Shown here: positions 25,118 through 36,100 of the stretch, in pieces | How the letters are laid out: the number at the start of each line of letters is the position of its first letter | Position numbering within the stretch: position 1 is the stretch's first letter | Made by a program: the position numbers and the translations under genes | The notes under the pieces: model-generated | Databases searched by the model: none | What the model saw: the letters and a program-made list of their open reading frames with translations, nothing else | What the model was told of the DNA's origin: nothing | From: Ciona intestinalis | Taxonomy: Eukaryota; Chordata; Ascidiacea; Phlebobranchia; Cionidae | Length of the DNA stretch: 64,000 nucleotides | Assembly: GCF_000224145.3 (NCBI RefSeq) | Contig: NC_020172.2 | Coordinates: 1,540,511-1,604,510 of the forward strand | Direction: 5' to 3'

Positions 25118-25595
25118 TATGAATGAATGAATGTAACTTCCTGTATCCTCGCGTTGCCGAAAAACGATAGTCGTTATAACACGGTACAAACCTCGTGCCA
25201 GCTTGCAAGTTACCATGTTTGTTACTTTGTAAGTGATAACTTTTGGGGGGACGGTGGGGATGCTTTTTTTGGAAGGCCTTCAATTTGGACAACCCATTGG
25301 TGACCACTGATTTGGTGACCACTGCCGAAAAACGATAGTCGTTATAACACGGTACAAACCTCGTGCCAGCTTGCAAGTTACCATATATGTTACTTTGTAA
25401 GTGATAACTTTTGGGGGGACGGTGGGGATGCTTTTTTTGGAAGGCCTTCAATTTGGACAACCCATTGGTGACCACTGATTTGGAACAATTAATGGTAAGA
25501 GTCTTGCCCAAGAACACATACGTCCACAATGACAGCAGCCACGAACATTGAACTGGGGGGCAGACGTGGTAACCACTTTGCCACGGCGTTGTAAT
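25118..25595 (-). mobile_element. tRNA-derived SINE with internal tandem duplication
   Basis: Read on the minus strand, the head carries an A-box-like TGGCAAAGTGG and a B-box-like GTTCAATGTTC. The body is then present as two near-identical 169-bp units (25155-25323 and 25324-25492), each running from the tgccgaaaaacgatagtcgt string to the accactgatttgg string. The 147-codon open frame across it on the minus strand is the repeat, not a gene. Confidence 0.75.
25155..25492. repeat. 169-bp tandem duplication (2 copies)
   Basis: The two units differ by about two bases near catgtttgtt versus catatatgtt, so the duplication is recent relative to the divergence between SINE copies in this window. Confidence 0.85.
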
Positions 25596-25774
25596 AGTGT
25601 AAAACCCAGTCAGTGAGCTGCTCGCGTTGTTAGCGCGTATTTTAGAGAATCCGGGAATATGGGGCGATTGTTGAGACAGGCAGTGTTAACTTAGCTTAGG
25701 CGATTATAACTCTACATCCTATTAATATGTAGTAGGGTATAATATATAGTATTCTATTAATATATAGTATAGGG

Positions 25775-25943
25775 CGTTTCTTACATCTTAATGCTATTTG
25801 TAATGACGTATAACGGTTTGACTGTGGTCTGCATTCTGGCCGGTTGCATGGTCGGTTACTTCACATCGAATTGGCTGAGACGTGACGGAAGAAGAGCAAA
25901 AAGCAATGGCAACATTACAACAAGGCAGATCGACTGCCATTAA
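25775..25943 (+). pseudogene. Ctr terminal-exon relic (unit B)
   Basis: Encodes the TM2 end through to the C-terminus (MTYNGLTVVCILAGCMVGYF, stop TAA at 25941-25943), matching the last exon of the Ctr gene at 19637. Similarity begins abruptly at gtttcttac; the upstream half of the exon, its splice acceptor and all earlier exons are absent. It keeps GxxxG and the final DCH. This is the truncated 3' copy expected at the junction of a tandem duplication. Confidence 0.85.
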
Positions 25944-26505
25944 ACCATACATATCGTAGTAAAGTCAGAAAATGTCGCCGATTCGTTTCTTTTATGCGTG
26001 CAGCAATATTTTGTTTACCAATTCCTATAAGCAAAAAAATAATTTTCCAATTCTTCTATACGAGTATCATTTTGTAGAAATATTTTAGTAATTTATGCAG
26101 TTTTTTTACTTAAATTGTACATTATGACGCATGACTAGTGACCTCTACCCTTAATACGTCATCAACAACGAAAAAAGGCAACAAAACCTACATTTTCACA
26201 TTTAATAATACAAACTATACAAAAACATGAATATATGATTCGTTCGAAACCAGATTTAAAGATTTCTGATAAAAAAAAGTACCGTGTCTATTACGCATGC
26301 GCAGTAGCCGATGGGAACCAGATTTCCGCGACACCGTCAGTGATTGTTAGTACAGCAGTATAGTTACAAAATGTTGTACTCAGAATGAAGAGAGTCCTTT
26401 GTTAAGGTAGTGCATCATTATACATTAAAGCTCGAAACGTGGTGCTACTTATATACTGAGTAAGGTTTTCGTTTGTACTGTTAGGCCTGGACCATAAATA
26501 CTTGT

Positions 26506-28227
26506 TTAATTTGTTTCCGACATTCGTTTTCTGATCATATCTTGAAACCAAGCTTGTGCTGAACTAGTTTGTTGGTCATTGCTCGTCTGCTGTCTGACAC
26601 TTTCGTTAGAATAATGGTTATTGTTGTTAAGATTTTGACGGCCTGCTTTATGAATAGCAACTTTGTCTACGGACGATCCAAAACTGTTCGACTCTTTACG
26701 GTTTGCATGTTCCCACGTTGGCCAAGGACTTGTTTCATCATTTCTCTCCAGAGTAACATTGGACTGACTTGGTTGTTGCACACTTGATGTTGAAGTTAGA
26801 TCCACAACAACCTTCTTTTTAGGTCGCCTTGTTGCTTCAACTTTTACTTTTTTCACAGGTGGTTCCGGTGGTGGATTGCTGGTCGTTGAAGTTGGCATTT
26901 GTTGTTCATCAGTTGATGTTTGTGTTAATGTATTTGGTTTCTTCCTGTACACGTTAACAAATTAAAACATTCTCTAGGAGTCTATTTGCCTATAGGTGCT
27001 ACCGATTAACAAACACAACTATTGGTATATACACTGCACCTTTTTTACAGATGACAATATTCAGTATTTCATAATAAAGTGAGTTGACAAAACAAGTACT
27101 CAGGACTGATACTTTATGGCGTAATCATATTACCTTTTAATATTAGTACTTGGTTTTGACTTTTGTACAGACTGCGGATTCATCTTCGAAGCTTGCCTAA
27201 AAGGAATAAACAACAAACTTCATAGTGGGTTAATAAAAAGTTTCGTATACATGCAATATTAAACTCATTTCAGTAGTAATTTCTATGTTACGCAATAGTG
27301 TAGCCATAGAGAATTTTCACTTATTTTACTTACAGCTTTAAAGTGTCGTAGATGCTTCTGCTGTTTTCCGGCTTATCTCTTTGAAGTATATTTACAATAG
27401 TCTCTGGCATATTGCAGGTCAGAGCAAACCAAATACCCCTAGCTAACTCAGCGCGGCTTAAATGCGGAAGATTAAACTTCTGAGTAGCGATTCGAAAAAT
27501 GATCAGCAACGAAGCACAGAAACCAACCAATAGCGGATCTTGTTCGCTTATTTTTGTGCTTAGAAAGTGGTTGAAATCTTTGTCAAAATTTTTTGTCACT
27601 GTTCTCTCAAACGACTTGTCTATTTCTTTTACTTTTCCCTTCATTTTTAACTCCAGATAACCATCCATTGCTGGCAAGGAAACTTTAATAATTTGGAATA
27701 TAGTTTTCCGTCCTATTTTAAACTGATGGTTGTCTGCAGAAGTATCTCCAAAGTTATCCACCAACTCAATAAACCGCTGAAGAAGTTGGTCTCCTGTTAA
27801 ACTCCCGATATCATGGATGTTCCCTTCGTCAGTCGTAAACTTCGAGTCGCACAACCTTTTAAAAAACGAACCAACCGCTGTAACAAATAGGAACCTGGAT
27901 CAAGCCGAAATATTACATATATTAGGATGGGGAAGATTGGACACCGTTCCATTCTTTTTTTGTCCCATTTGGTATAAACAAGATCAAATCAAAGTTTTAA
28001 ACAAGATCAGAATAATTGGACATTATGTAGTAAAGGTGTCCCGTCTTACCCCACTGTAATATCTCTTCTTTAGGTTTATGCGGATCTACAATGATAATAT
28101 AACTTTAATATAAGTATAAATATAATAAAATATCAAGCGTTATTCCTACGACGATTCCCAGTATAGTTAAAAGTATATATATATATAGTTGTCAGTGAAC
28201 ATAGTTCACACAAAGCTTACCTTCCAT
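26506..28227 (-). CDS. Uncharacterised gene X, copy B
   Basis: Paralogue of 22256-24069 with the same four-exon layout: 28227-28221, 27877-27334, 27196-27134, 26944-26506; phases close to 350 residues. The N-terminal helical domain differs from copy A at only a handful of residues (I to T near the start, LITK to LSTK, IINI to IVNI). The disordered tail differs more: copy B has an additional short stretch (NSFGSSVD) and the C-terminus reads AWFQDMIRKRMSETN. Both copies keep open frames, start codons and splice sites, so both are probably functional. Function and family are unknown. Confidence 0.75.
27921..28058 (-). mobile_element. MITE copy 11 (subfamily A, shortened)
   Basis: Orthologous to copy 9: same intron, same flank. 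It has lost part of its centre since the duplication. Confidence 0.8.
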
Positions 28228-28299
28228 TTTGATTGTAAGCCCTGTACCAGTTATAGCAAAATACAGTAATTTAACTGCTGGACACCTATATATGTAACA

Positions 28300-29199
28300 T
28301 ACGTCTGTGAAAAAATGCAGCATTTCCTTGAAAATCACTCAGCGTAACTAGGCTATGACGTAACCAACGAAACATGAACAATGAAGGAAAACTTGTGATG
28401 TTTTGGTTTTGACTGGTTTCTTTCGCCTTCACGCATGAATGCACAACGTCGTTATGGTTACACAAGACAAACCGTATCGGATAAATCAGCAACATCGTAT
28501 ATGTGTCGTTGACGAAACTAAAGTATTCCCTCGAACGTCGAACCGTATGATTTTGTTATTTGTCTACTACAGTTGCTGTTTGCATTTCCACGCCATTTCG
28601 AAAACCCACGCGAATTCGAAAATGATTTGATTCGTAGGTCTATACTCAATCGATCTCTTAACTCGTACCAACGTCTCTTTTATACAAATAATAGAAGCTT
28701 CTATTTAACATAAAAACTTTCTTGCACTTCGACAATATATACAATAGTCAACTAACCTACGATTGACACAACGTTAACGAAAGCAGAGTCAACCAATACT
28801 GTCCGTAATCGGTATGTGTTCCTGAGCGTGACTTATCCAAATACTAGTTATTAGCCTCCTGTTAATGATTCATGAAGATATATAATATACGATATAACGA
28901 CTTGCTCAACCAAATACACATTCAAAACAGCAGGACCAGATTTTCCCGCCAGTGTTAAACTGTCAAACGCCTACTTTCTTCGTTTCAAACTTCGACCGTT
29001 TTGTGTAAACGAGAGGTTTATTCCACAGACGCCAAGTTTATACATAACATGTTGCTACTAAATTTAGGTGCATAACTATAGGGTTGCCAATCTCTCAAGC
29101 GTTTTATTGCGGAAACTTTGTCTCCGTTTTGAAAGATAATAAATTGGTGGAAATAACTGTAACAACGGCATCGTTGCATCTGATAGATATATTTTACTT
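28300..29199. other. Unit B-specific insertion, nothing recognised
   Basis: This sequence has no counterpart in unit A. It ends in a SINE. I saw no convincing coding frame. Confidence 0.5.
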
Positions 29200-29490
29200 A
29201 GCAGTATTGATTGAGTGGTTAGCGCGCCTACATGTAACCCAGAGGTAATGGATTCAATGCTCGTTGCGGCTACCATTGTGGGCATATGTGTCTTTGTGCA
29301 AAACACTTAAAGGTGGTCACGGATTTGTTGTCCAAATTGTCAGCCATACATTAAAAAAATCCAAAAAAAATCACTCACAAAGTAACATACATGGTAGCTT
29401 ATAAGCTGGCACGAGGTGTATGCACACCCGTGTTATAACGACTGTCATTTTCTGGCGCGAGGATAAAGCAAGTTACATTCATATATTCAT
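29200..29490 (+). mobile_element. tRNA-derived SINE
   Basis: The head has an A-box-like TTGAGTGGTTAGCGCGCC and a B-box-like GGATTCAATGCTC at tRNA-like spacing. The body (ttgtccaaattgtcagccat ... gctggcacgaggtgtatg ... gttataacgactgtc) matches other copies here in both orientations. Confidence 0.75.
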
Positions 29491-29926
29491 GTTTGTCATT
29501 ACTTCTTGGTAAAATAAGATAAAACTGTGCCGTCACTCATTAGTAGGAAATCAGTAGGTGTGATTACACCTCACTTCCGGTTTCTCAATCAAACAATGCA
29601 CATTCTGACGTCACACTTTGCGTTTGAATTCTATATTCTAAAGCAGAGAAGACAATTTGCTAATTTCTATAGTCGCTATAGTGCTGTTGTTTGTAAACTG
29701 TACTGCACCGCGTAACTGTATTTGTACGCGTTGGTTCAGTTATATTAGGTATATACTATAACTTGTTATACCAGTTTGATTAAATGAAAGAAACGTACTT
29801 TGTATACTGTCTAGTAATACAGTACTATAAGAATATACTGTATTACCATTTTCAAGATGGCTTGATGGTTGGGCATTGCACATATCTATATTTACGTTAG
29901 GAGTTGTACATCTTGTATTAACTACA

Positions 29927-32369
29927 ATGGATATGCCAGAGGATTATTATGCTCAAGTCCCATTCGAAACAGACGAGGTCCATGGAGAGGACCCGTACGA
30001 AAAAGTCGGAATTTCATCTTTGTCATCAGGAATGCCAATATCTGGATACGTTGATTACTCGTATGAGGTATGAGGCAATTGTAACTCTACATTCTATTGA
30101 AACGTGCATATATATATATATATATACAATATAATGGCTTGGGGGAAGACGGGACAACTTTAGCACATAATATACAAATATTTTAATTGTAATTTAAACA
30201 ACCAACAAGGGTCTTTCGGAGTCGTGGGGATACAGTTTTATAATTATTTAATGTTCTTTGTATACTACCAAATGGGACGGGAAAATATAATTAAAAGGTG
30301 TCCCATCTTTCCCATCCTACTATATGCATATACAATGTAGCGCTTTGTGTATATAGTTGTTGTTCTGAACCGTATGTAAATCATGTAGCAGTTTGTTTAT
30401 ATAAATTGCAACAACATCACCAATTTGTTTGATCTGTTAATCATCGGGGTTCAATTATTAGTAAAATTACATATTTCAATGCCTGCATGTAAGTTGCCCG
30501 CGGTTCAATTTGTGCACAAACGTTAATTTTGATTGAAATTACAGGTTGGTCGTAAAGGAAACAGTTCTGGGCAATTTGGCGGCTGGATCCAACATTTCGC
30601 TGTCAGCGATGACGGAACCAAACTATATGCTTGTGATGTGTGGAATAAGAGGATACAGTTGATATCACTACCTGATAGAAAATCCCTGTACGTTGGTAAC
30701 GTATTACGTATATAAGTGTATTTAGCTCTCAGATGGTATTGAAGTAAAACACGAAATGCAATGTAGTTGGTGTTTTACATATAACACAATCGTCGTATTT
30801 GCCAGCCATCTTTATATTAGGGTGGGGCAAGACGGGACACTTTTAACACATAATATTCAAATATTCTGGTCGTGTACAATTAATAACGGTCTATGGGAGT
30901 CCTTGAGATGCGTTATATAATTCTTTAACTGTTCCATGTTTACTACCACATGGGACGAGAAAATAGATCAAAAAAGTGTCTCATCTCCCCACTTCACTAT
31001 ATAATTAATATTCATATACCTATTTTTATTATATTTATTTAATAATATATTTTTAATATGTAACTTAGTTCAAGTACAGCCTACTAGAGACGAATGGCTG
31101 TAATCTCTAGTAGGTCGTGGTTTTAATAGGCCGTGGTTCAAGCAATAAAAAAATAAATATTTCACGTATCGTGACGCCACTTTTTGGTTTTACAGTCATT
31201 CGTTCGAGACCAATATCGCAGGCTTCAATTTTCAAGCTCGTGGAATTCACATTCTGAGAAATGGAGATTTGTGTGTAAACTGTGTTGGATATAACGGAAC
31301 TTCCAAAGTTGCCATCTTTTCACCAGAAGGACAAACCATCTCACATTTTGGGCCCGGAGTTTTTGGTTCAACAAGCGCTATGGCTGTAGACGAAATGGAC
31401 AGAATATCAGTTGTTGACAGGTTTAAATACTACATGATTTTTGTACGTTAGATTTTTAATGTAGCTTAATTGATTGAGGTATTATTGTCCTGTGACATGA
31501 CGTAAGGGTTTGAGGGTTTGTACCGTAACTAAATGATACCGGATTTGATGGTTGATGCTTCTACTATTATACGGGGTCGTATCGTTGGACAAGACACTTA
31601 ATGATCGTTTATCTAGTCCAGTGGGTATAATTTGCATATATGGTAGCTCGTAAGTGGACATACGAGGTGACTGAAATCGGGCAATCCTGTTAAAGTATTG
31701 TCGTAACGTGCCAAAGGAGGATAAATAAGTACACTTGTCATTACCATATCTACGGCCTATACTATGGATATCTCTAGCAGGCCGTGAATTTCCAGATCAT
31801 TTATTCTGTATTGGTTATGGAAATAACATACGCGTAACGTTTATAACTTAGATAGCAAATCTTGTAAGTTTACTATGGTTACTAAATTTATAAAAAAAAT
31901 TCACAGACGTAAGATGCGAGTGATAACTTGCAGTAAAACTGGAAAAATGGTCGACTCCTTTGATCCTGGAATCAAAGATGAAATTCTACGAATCAGTGCA
32001 GACAGCAAAGGGCGTTTAATAATACCAGATCATCTTCAAAACGCCGTCTACGTTTTCGAGCACAACGGTCGCCCTAGCAACGCTATTAAACCATCCCCCG
32101 GTTGCGGTTACGACTTCAAATATCCGGCAGGTGTCGCGTGTGATTCTCACGACAATATACTAGTAGCGGATGTGGGGAACCACCGTGTTTCCCAGTTCAC
32201 GTCTGAGGGGGTATACAGAGCTTCTGTGCTCACGAAACGAGATAACGGAATGTGGCGTCCCCATGACGTCGTCGCCACAAAATCAGGATCTTTACTTGTT
32301 AGTGAGGTGTCAGGCACATACATCAAAGTGTTTAACTTTAACTCCGCCGGTGTTCGTTACTATGATTGA
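29927..32369 (+). CDS. NHL-repeat beta-propeller protein (TRIM-NHL-like, no RING)
   Basis: Predicted 323-residue protein. Exons: 29927-30067, 30545-30687, 31196-31420, 31907-32369; phases close. After a 47-residue acidic leader rich in Tyr and Ser, NHL-type repeats follow: GQFGGWIQHFAVSDDGTKLY with ACDVWNKRIQLI; STSAMAVDEMDRISVVD; DEILRISADSKGRLIIPD with NAVYVFEH; and the clearest, YPAGVACDSHDNILVADVGN followed by HRVSQF. Such propellers, as in TRIM2, TRIM3 and TRIM71, bind RNA or protein partners. Here no RING, B-box, coiled coil or filamin domain precedes the propeller, so E3 ligase activity is not expected. The gene has a first-exon relic at 24633 from the tandem duplication. The propeller is short (about four or five readable repeats), so it could be incomplete or divergent. 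Confidence 0.8.
30104..30127. repeat. TA microsatellite
   Basis: (at)n run in intron 1 of the NHL gene. Confidence 0.7.
30132..30324 (+). mobile_element. MITE copy 12 (subfamily A)
   Basis: Full-length element in intron 1 of the NHL gene, absent from unit A. Confidence 0.8.
30827..31002 (+). mobile_element. MITE copy 13 (subfamily A)
   Basis: Ends ttagggtggggcaagacggg and ctccccacttcacta. It lies in intron 2 of the NHL gene. Confidence 0.8.
31560..31740 (+). mobile_element. Diverged SINE body
   Basis: Strings ggacaagacacttaa, tatatggtagctcgtaagtgg and tgtcgtaacg match the SINE body at 29300-29470. The tRNA head is not readable. It lies in intron 3 of the NHL gene. Confidence 0.45.
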
Positions 32370-33143
32370 AAAATTTTTATAACATAATAACATTTTTTAT
32401 TTTGTTAAGCGTGTGGTATTGAGAACACTTTTGGCGCTTGGATAAGAAACGTTCGTCTAAATAGTATTATTTTACGTTTTACTACGTTTATATTACACGA
32501 GTTGCTGCGTATATAAATAATATGTAAGTATAACCATTGTGTAATCAGGTACATCAGAAATAAACCATTGTCGGATTTTATCTCAGTGTATTAAATCTAA
32601 TTATAAATACACCCGACGAATGCCAAAGTGATTATTACACAAATATCAACACGTCTTTTACACACAGCACCACCATCATCCATGGATTCAATTTAAATTA
32701 CGCAAGTCTCGAGTTCCGCCAATTACCGGCAGGGCATTACGCGCGGAGAAAAAAAGCATTTAACTAGAAACGCGTTTACAATGCAGTTTAAGGCTGAATT
32801 CACTTTTGTTTGTTGCCACAGTATGATTTATAACAGCAAAACGTTGTTTCAGTAGCCAGATTTCAGCGTATGAAATTAAAAAAAAACGATTTTTTTAAAT
32901 AGGTTTAAATCAGAAGCTGACAAACACCTTTAAGGGTTTAAGACGAACAGCCAACACGTCAAAAAATCGCCACGGGCGTTGTTTTTTGTTGGTCAGCCGC
33001 ATTTTGTTTATAAATCATACCTATACCGATCACAGTAGTCACTTGATATCTGACTTTGGTTGAACAGTTACCTAGTGCAGCTGGACGTGCACTTTTGTTG
33101 ATACAGTTTTGAATTTCATTGCACCTCACGTTGAGGTCTCAAG
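32370..33143. promoter_or_regulatory. Intergenic region before the first SLC6 gene
   Basis: Holds the NHL 3' UTR and the SLC6 promoter. The last ~70 bases, including gttgatacagttt and gtctcaag before the ATG, recur at 42665-42704 before the duplicated exon 1, which marks them as 5' leader. No element is placed precisely. Confidence 0.35.
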
Positions 33144-36100
33144 ATGAAAAACGGAGATAAAAGTTCGGATCAGTTGGAATCGGTAAGTGTGTTGGTAGAA
33201 TATGTAAATGCACGTGTTTTAAACGTATAACCTGAGAGTGTTGTAATGTCTTCGTTAGATTTTTTAATATGGTTTAAATGGATAAAGTATGCAAGTGCGC
33301 AACTACGGGTTATTGTATTTATAAAGATACCATTTCGTGTTGCATATTGATAATTTACCAATATTAAATTGCTTTCCTTATGGTACATTGGGGTAAGATA
33401 CCTTTAGGATATAATATTTCATATTTCCTGATCGTGTTGGGCGAATCGTGAGGATACGTTAATATTCTGTCGTTTACTACAAAATGAAAAAATAAAATCG
33501 AGGCCCATCTTACCCCAACGTTTACACCTTTTTAAGTAATTTCATATACTGGTATTTAGTTAAGCTTAATGTATTAAACCGATATTTGGTATTCACAAAT
33601 CACTTCCACGGTGCATTGGCACATTAACCATTGAGTTCGTGTTATTCGACGCATAATGGCCTGTTCTCCAAAAGCGAAATCTCAATAACAAATACGTAAT
33701 CCTAATAAAACGTGCCCGGAGTTGGTTTTGAGTGACTTGAGTCGTAAAATTGACGAATTCGTAACCCGCACCGACCTGACCCCACCCATTCTCACAGGAA
33801 TAACCCGTATTATAATTGTCGCCTTTGGCAAAAATATAAACACGATGTTTCGGCAGTTCGCCAAGGGGCAAGTCAATTTAGATGAATACAAAGCTATACG
33901 TCACCGTATGATGACGTACTATTGCTTTAATAACATAAAAATTATATAGCATGGGAGTAATTAGTGAGTTTTATGACCGGTGTCGATATGCGGTTACTAA
34001 TACGCACCAATTTGCTCAGATCTGCGCGCAATGTAAAGTAGGCTATATGATGTAAAACATTACTTAAAAGTTTTTGTTGTTGGAACATTTGCCCTATTTT
34101 AGTAATCGCAAACAAATGTTTCACTTCCTGCAACATTGGTGATTTTCACGACATAAAAATAAATAGCCGACGGTGTAACTATTTTTGTTGAATCGTTATG
34201 GTAAATCCCCTTCTGCATCTATATCTGTGTAAGATAATATACCGTTATATCTCATATTGCCTGACCGTGTTTTAACAATTAACGACGTTTTTTATACAGG
34301 GTCGCCGGGCTATCAGTTATATAATTCTGTAAATATTGTTTGTTTAGTGTATTAAATTTTATTTATTATATTTACAGTAGGGTGGGGGAAGACGGGGCAC
34401 CTTTTGACTTTATTTTCTCATCCCATTTAATAGTAAACAAAAAACATTCAAAGACTTATAAAACTATATCCCCACGAGTCTTATAGACCGTTGTTAATTG
34501 TTTAAAACACGATCAGGAAATTTAGATATTATGTGCTAAAGGTGTCCCATCTTCCACCACCCTACTATATAACATTTCACAAATTATAAAACCGAATACT
34601 CACAAATCCCATAGACCGTTGTTAACTGTTTAAAACACGATCACAATATTTGGATTTAATGTGCTAACGGTGTCCTATCTTCCCCACCATATATAGTAAG
34701 GTGGAGAAAGATGGGACAGCTTTAGCACATAATATAAAAATATCCGAATGGAGTTTTCAAATATTAACAACAGTCTAGGGGAGTCGTGAGGATACGGTTT
34801 TATAATTCTTTGAATGTTCTTTGTTGACTAAAAAATGGGACGAGAAATAGAATGAAAAGGTGTCCCATCTTCCCCCACCCTACTATATACAAAATGAACT
34901 TTCATTTTTTAATAAACAGCAAAATGCGGATGCATTGGAAGAAGCCGCGGACCGAGAGGAAAGAGGAATGTGGGCAAATAAGGCGGAGTTCCTTCTATCG
35001 TGCATCGGTTATTGTGTGGGGTTGGGAAACGTGTGGAGATTCCCATATCTCGCATATGACAATGGCGGAGGTAAGTAGAAGAAAATAGAACTAAGTTGGA
35101 ACATTTTTATGCTATACTTGTGTTTTGACTCTTTGGACAACAATTTTATAAACCGACGTTTCGAAGTCCTATTCAGGTCCCCTTTATCAGGGTAAAAGGA
35201 CACTTAATAAAAACTTAAGCAAAATTATTTCCGGAAAAGTCAAAATACACGTATAATATATACCTTTCAGCAACTCTATAGATATTTGTATGCGATTGCA
35301 ATTGCAATGCGCAGTCATTAACGGAGCGTTGACATATAATTTAAAAGATTTTCTCATGACCTAGCAAATAGATTGAAAACATCCGACCAGGATTCTCTTC
35401 AATAAAATTGAATTTTCGTTTCACCCATGTTTTTGCCGTTCGATATTTAATGACGTCGAGTTAAATATGAGTCATCGTATTATTTGTTATTCTAAGAACC
35501 GTTCGTATTCGGTTGCTTTAAACGCACCATTCAAACAATCAATTTTAGCCGTCGGACATTAGTCGACCTATGACACGGACTTCCGCGTATATTATCATCA
35601 TTGTTTTCCCAACAGGATCTTTCATCATACCCTACCTCATCATGTTGACGTTTTGTGGAATTCCGCTTTTCATGATAGAATTGGCGCTTGGACAATTCTC
35701 AGGTTATGGTGTCATTACCGCATGGAGGGCCAGTCCCATTTTTAAAGGTGAATAGGCATAAATGTTTTTGACCGATTACCACTTAAAACACAAAAAATCA
35801 CCTATTATTTCTGTCCGAGCCAATAAAGATAAGTATATGTTTGAAGATGCCTAGGGGTATATAATATTATATTATTAGTAACCCGTGATTTCTGGACTTT
35901 CCGTTCGCTATATAAGTATCTTATCGGCTTCGGTGTTATTAATAAATGCGGGAAAAATGGTAAACCTAATTTTGGAAAAGCAGAGCGTTTCGGCTAAGAA
36001 AAATAAGATTATGAACTTATTCATTGGTTACGGCAGGTATTAAGTGTAAACAGTATATGACTTTAATACAGGTTACAACAACATAAAATACCCTGTTTAA

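Larger units (their letters stand above)
25775..30110. repeat. Segmental duplication unit B
   Basis: Tandem partner of 21725-24776. It carries a unit-specific insertion of about 1.2 kb (28300-29500, including a SINE) between the X gene and the NHL gene. The left junction is near 25774; the right end of similarity is in NHL intron 1. Confidence 0.85.

Noticed and set aside
25086-25529. 147-codon open frame with repeated protein segments
   Set aside because: The repetition comes from the 169-bp duplicated SINE body; it reads the element backwards and is not a gene.
29200-29270. Possible functional tRNA gene
   Set aside because: A- and B-box motifs are present but no cloverleaf closes, and the same head recurs on SINE bodies elsewhere in the window.
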